Assembly (NCBI GenBank): GCA_030141605.1
Contig: JAQGDQ010000025.1
Span: 478,907-542,906, forward strand
Source: Tubiluchus corallicola
Lineage: Eukaryota > Priapulida > Priapulimorpha > Priapulimorphida > Tubiluchidae
Length of the DNA stretch: 64,000 nt
Direction: 5' to 3'
Part shown: positions 62,201 to 64,000 of the stretch, piece by piece
Numbering within the stretch: the stretch's first letter is position 1
Layout of the letters: each line of letters opens with the position of its first letter
Notes under the pieces: generated by a model
Seen by the model: the letters and a program-made list of their open reading frames with translations, nothing else
The model's database searches: none
What the model was told of the DNA's origin: nothing
Position numbers and translations under genes: made by a program

Positions 62201-62290
62201 ATGTGGAATGAGACAAACAAATTAAATCAAACCTAATATAATCTAATGTTCTTTTTACTGCTTTAGTAAATTACCGTATTTTTTTGACAG
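59276..62290. other. Spacer between the divergent CCPG1-like gene and the unknown plus-strand gene
   Basis: AT-rich, with no supported exon. The 700 bases next to 59275 should contain the CCPG1-like 5' UTR and promoter; CACGTGCACGTGC at about 59941-59953 and ACGTGTTACGT near 60089 are E-box-like or CRE-like words that could be regulatory, but this is not testable here. The 5' end of the plus-strand gene is not visible. Confidence 0.5.
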
Positions 62291-62297
62291 AAAGAAT

Positions 62298-63926
62298 ATG
62301 AAGTCATCTAAGCCAGAGTTTGACACAAACAAACGGAAACCAGCATATAAAGACTTTCTCAGATCATATAAGATACCGAAACTTAGCACACAGTGTGATA
62401 GTAAATCTGGAACACCTCCTTTGAGTAGCGTAGCAACAGATGCTGATGGAGCGAAAACAAAACTCTTACCAGTTGATGATGCAAAATTGACAGCTGATCA
62501 TGACAGCGAAATTGCGTTGTCAGATGATTCCAGCGAAGATGAGTTGGATGATATTGACATTACTTCACTGATGTCTTCAGTGTAAGTTTTCTTTAGCTTT
62601 TCGATGCTTGATTGCCTAAGTGTTAACACTGATTACTTGATAGCCTAAACACATTAAATTGTTAAATAATTAACAAGTTGCATTTTAATAGTTTAATGCA
62701 TATTATGAAGGAAACTACAATAAGTGATTTGCTTGTAGAAGGCTGTGGTTACAACTCTTCACATCTGAGTGTTTTGTTACATACTGTTTCTTTGTCAAAC
62801 ACGTGAAATTATCAACAAGAAAATGGGGTTATAATGAGCTACCTACCCTGTTGCTAGTCAAATTTTTTTATGCTGGGGGGTAAGAATATTGCACATACAG
62901 ATGGCTATAGTTGTCTTGTTTTAACAAAAAACGGGAGCCCATTTTGGGGAAAAATTGAGTTATTGCTATCAAGGCATTGGTAACACCGTGATGCATCTTA
63001 TCACTAAATTATTTTATGTTCTAAGATTATTAAACGAGTTAATAACAAATTAAAACACCTAATAAGCCCATTTTTTGCTAAACATTTTTAGGCACACCTA
63101 ATAAGTTCAGTAAACGTCTGTTTCAGCCAATCACCAGGCGCGTTGCAGTTATACAATCAAGATACGAAAACATCTGGATAAGCTACTCTATGCTTTGCTG
63201 GTGGTGGGTTAATATATGTAGCCCTATAATCACACCAGTTCATGCTGCTCTTGCAAAGCTAAAAAACATCGTCTTGAAATTTTGTATCACCTACAAGCTG
63301 TCTTATTGCACACAGAATTTGTATTAGCAGCAGCACTGTATAAAACTTTAAAATTTAAACTCTTTTGATGACCGTTACACGAGGTCGGTTCGAAAAAAGT
63401 TTAGATAACGTTGCATAAAGATTTAAAAAATGATCAGAACATTTGTAACATGCTTTTCACTAACTAAACAAAAGTATGAAATACTGATTGTTATCAACAA
63501 GATATTGTCAATATCATGATTTTTGGTGTGCCATTTTTAACACAAGCGGGAATCATGAGCCAGTGGTGTTCTATCAGGTGGCACAAGCATTTTAAGTTAC
63601 CAAAAGTTTTCTTTTCCGGTACATGTTCTTTAGGTATGCTTTTCAAACAAGAAATGCTAAGTAATATTACTTTGTAAGAAAAGTTTTTTGGGACATTCTT
63701 AAGAATCATTCCTCTTTAAATTACTTTTGGCTACTACAGTGTGAAAGAAAACCCAATATGAAGAAATATGCAAACTGCTTCAATTAAACACAAAACGTTA
63801 ATCAGTTTTTGCTTTTTTTAGTAACAGGCCTATCCCTCGCACACCAGAAAGAGTCAGGTCTATTCCAGAAGATGTCTCGTTACCAGTGGTGAATGTGACA
63901 GAGTTTTCTCCAAGAAAGACAAAAAG
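62298..63926 (+). CDS. First coding exons of an unrecognised acidic protein, continuing beyond the window
   Basis: Exon A (acceptor ending at 62290, ATG at 62298, donor after 62581) and exon B (63822-63926, donor after 63926) join in phase. The start is MKSSKPEFDTNKRKPAYKDF, followed by RSYKIPKLS, a basic stretch. Exon A then becomes acidic: SDDSSEDELDDIDITSLM, a run with casein-kinase-2-like sites and a SUMO-interaction-like hydrophobic core. Exon B reads RPIPRTPERVRSIPEDVSLP then VVNVTEFSPRKTKR, with proline-directed TP/SP sites next to basic residues. This composition suggests a nuclear, phosphorylated, largely disordered N-terminus. I do not recognise the family. Splicing upstream of 62291 means the true start could lie in an earlier exon. 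Confidence 0.65.
62582..63821. other. Intron of the unknown gene
   Basis: It is bounded by GTAAGT at 62582 and TTTTTTTAG ending at 63821. It contains the second copy of a dispersed repeat. Confidence 0.6.
63261..63715 (+). repeat. Dispersed repeat, copy 2 (pairs with 56525-57003)
   Basis: Colinear with the copy at 56525-57003 over about 450 bp, in the same orientation. It lies in the intron of the unknown gene. Confidence 0.7.
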
Positions 63927-64000
63927 GTATTACTATTGCACTAGAAATGTTGAGTTTTTTTATTTGCTATTGATAATTGCTGAAAATTGCCATCATGTTG

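Noticed and set aside
1-64000. CRISPR array, operon, prokaryotic island or viral genome
   Set aside because: No regularly spaced repeats, no dense co-directional frames and no viral or reverse-transcriptase frames were seen; all recognised genes are spliced animal genes.

Overview
The window is nuclear DNA of an animal, most likely an invertebrate. It is AT-rich and has spliced genes with canonical GT/AG introns of about 0.1 to 3 kb, long AT-rich spacers, microsatellites, tRNA-derived SINE-like repeats and many short inverted-repeat DNA elements. The phylum cannot be fixed from the sequence. A nucleoplasmin-like/FKBP fusion argues against a vertebrate. All gene models below were assembled by hand from splice sites and reading-frame phase; three of the four complete models close to an exact multiple of three with every exon well supported, and the fourth does so with one tentative microexon.

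Layout. (1) 2.7-16.6 kb, minus strand: a 17-exon nuclear FKBP-type prolyl isomerase (FKBP39/FKBP46 type, about 496 aa) with an N-terminal nucleoplasmin-like domain. (2) 16.6-23.7 kb: a gene-poor spacer with a SINE-like copy, an inverted-repeat element, a tandem duplication and two hAT-like elements that keep 8-bp target-site duplications. (3) 23.7-33.2 kb, minus: an 11-exon RPRD-type RNA polymerase II CTD-interacting protein, closest to RPRD2 (902 aa). (4) 33.2-37.0 kb: the spacer to the next, divergent gene, holding another hAT-like element and a roughly 700-bp foldback inverted repeat. (5) 37.0-43.5 kb, plus: a four-coding-exon chondroitin sulfate synthase (CHSY family, 776 aa) with a long 3' UTR. 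(6) 45.9-59.3 kb, minus and convergent with CHSY: a 12-exon single-pass membrane protein (1313 aa) that I identify as a CCPG1/PBXIP1-family ER-phagy receptor. (7) 62.3 kb to the window end, plus: the first two coding exons of an unrecognised acidic, probably nuclear protein.

The genes do not form a pathway. Two are nuclear and chromatin or transcription related (FKBP, RPRD2). CHSY builds glycosaminoglycan in the Golgi. The CCPG1-like protein would link ER membrane to autophagy. The most interesting item is the CCPG1-like gene: its cytosolic half carries a W-x-x-V LIR candidate, two FIR-like motifs in adjacent exons and a Ser-rich GSQYSF segment resembling vertebrate CCPG1, while its predicted luminal half is unlike the vertebrate protein (tandem F-[DN]-P-L-x-D-P-L-F repeats, a long Asp/Glu tract and a Trp/Cys-rich end with a duplicated W-x-F-x-R-A motif). 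Structural DNA features worth attention are the foldback element at 35.1-35.8 kb and a near-perfect 35-bp inverted repeat enclosing 41 AATAT units that abuts an FKBP splice acceptor.
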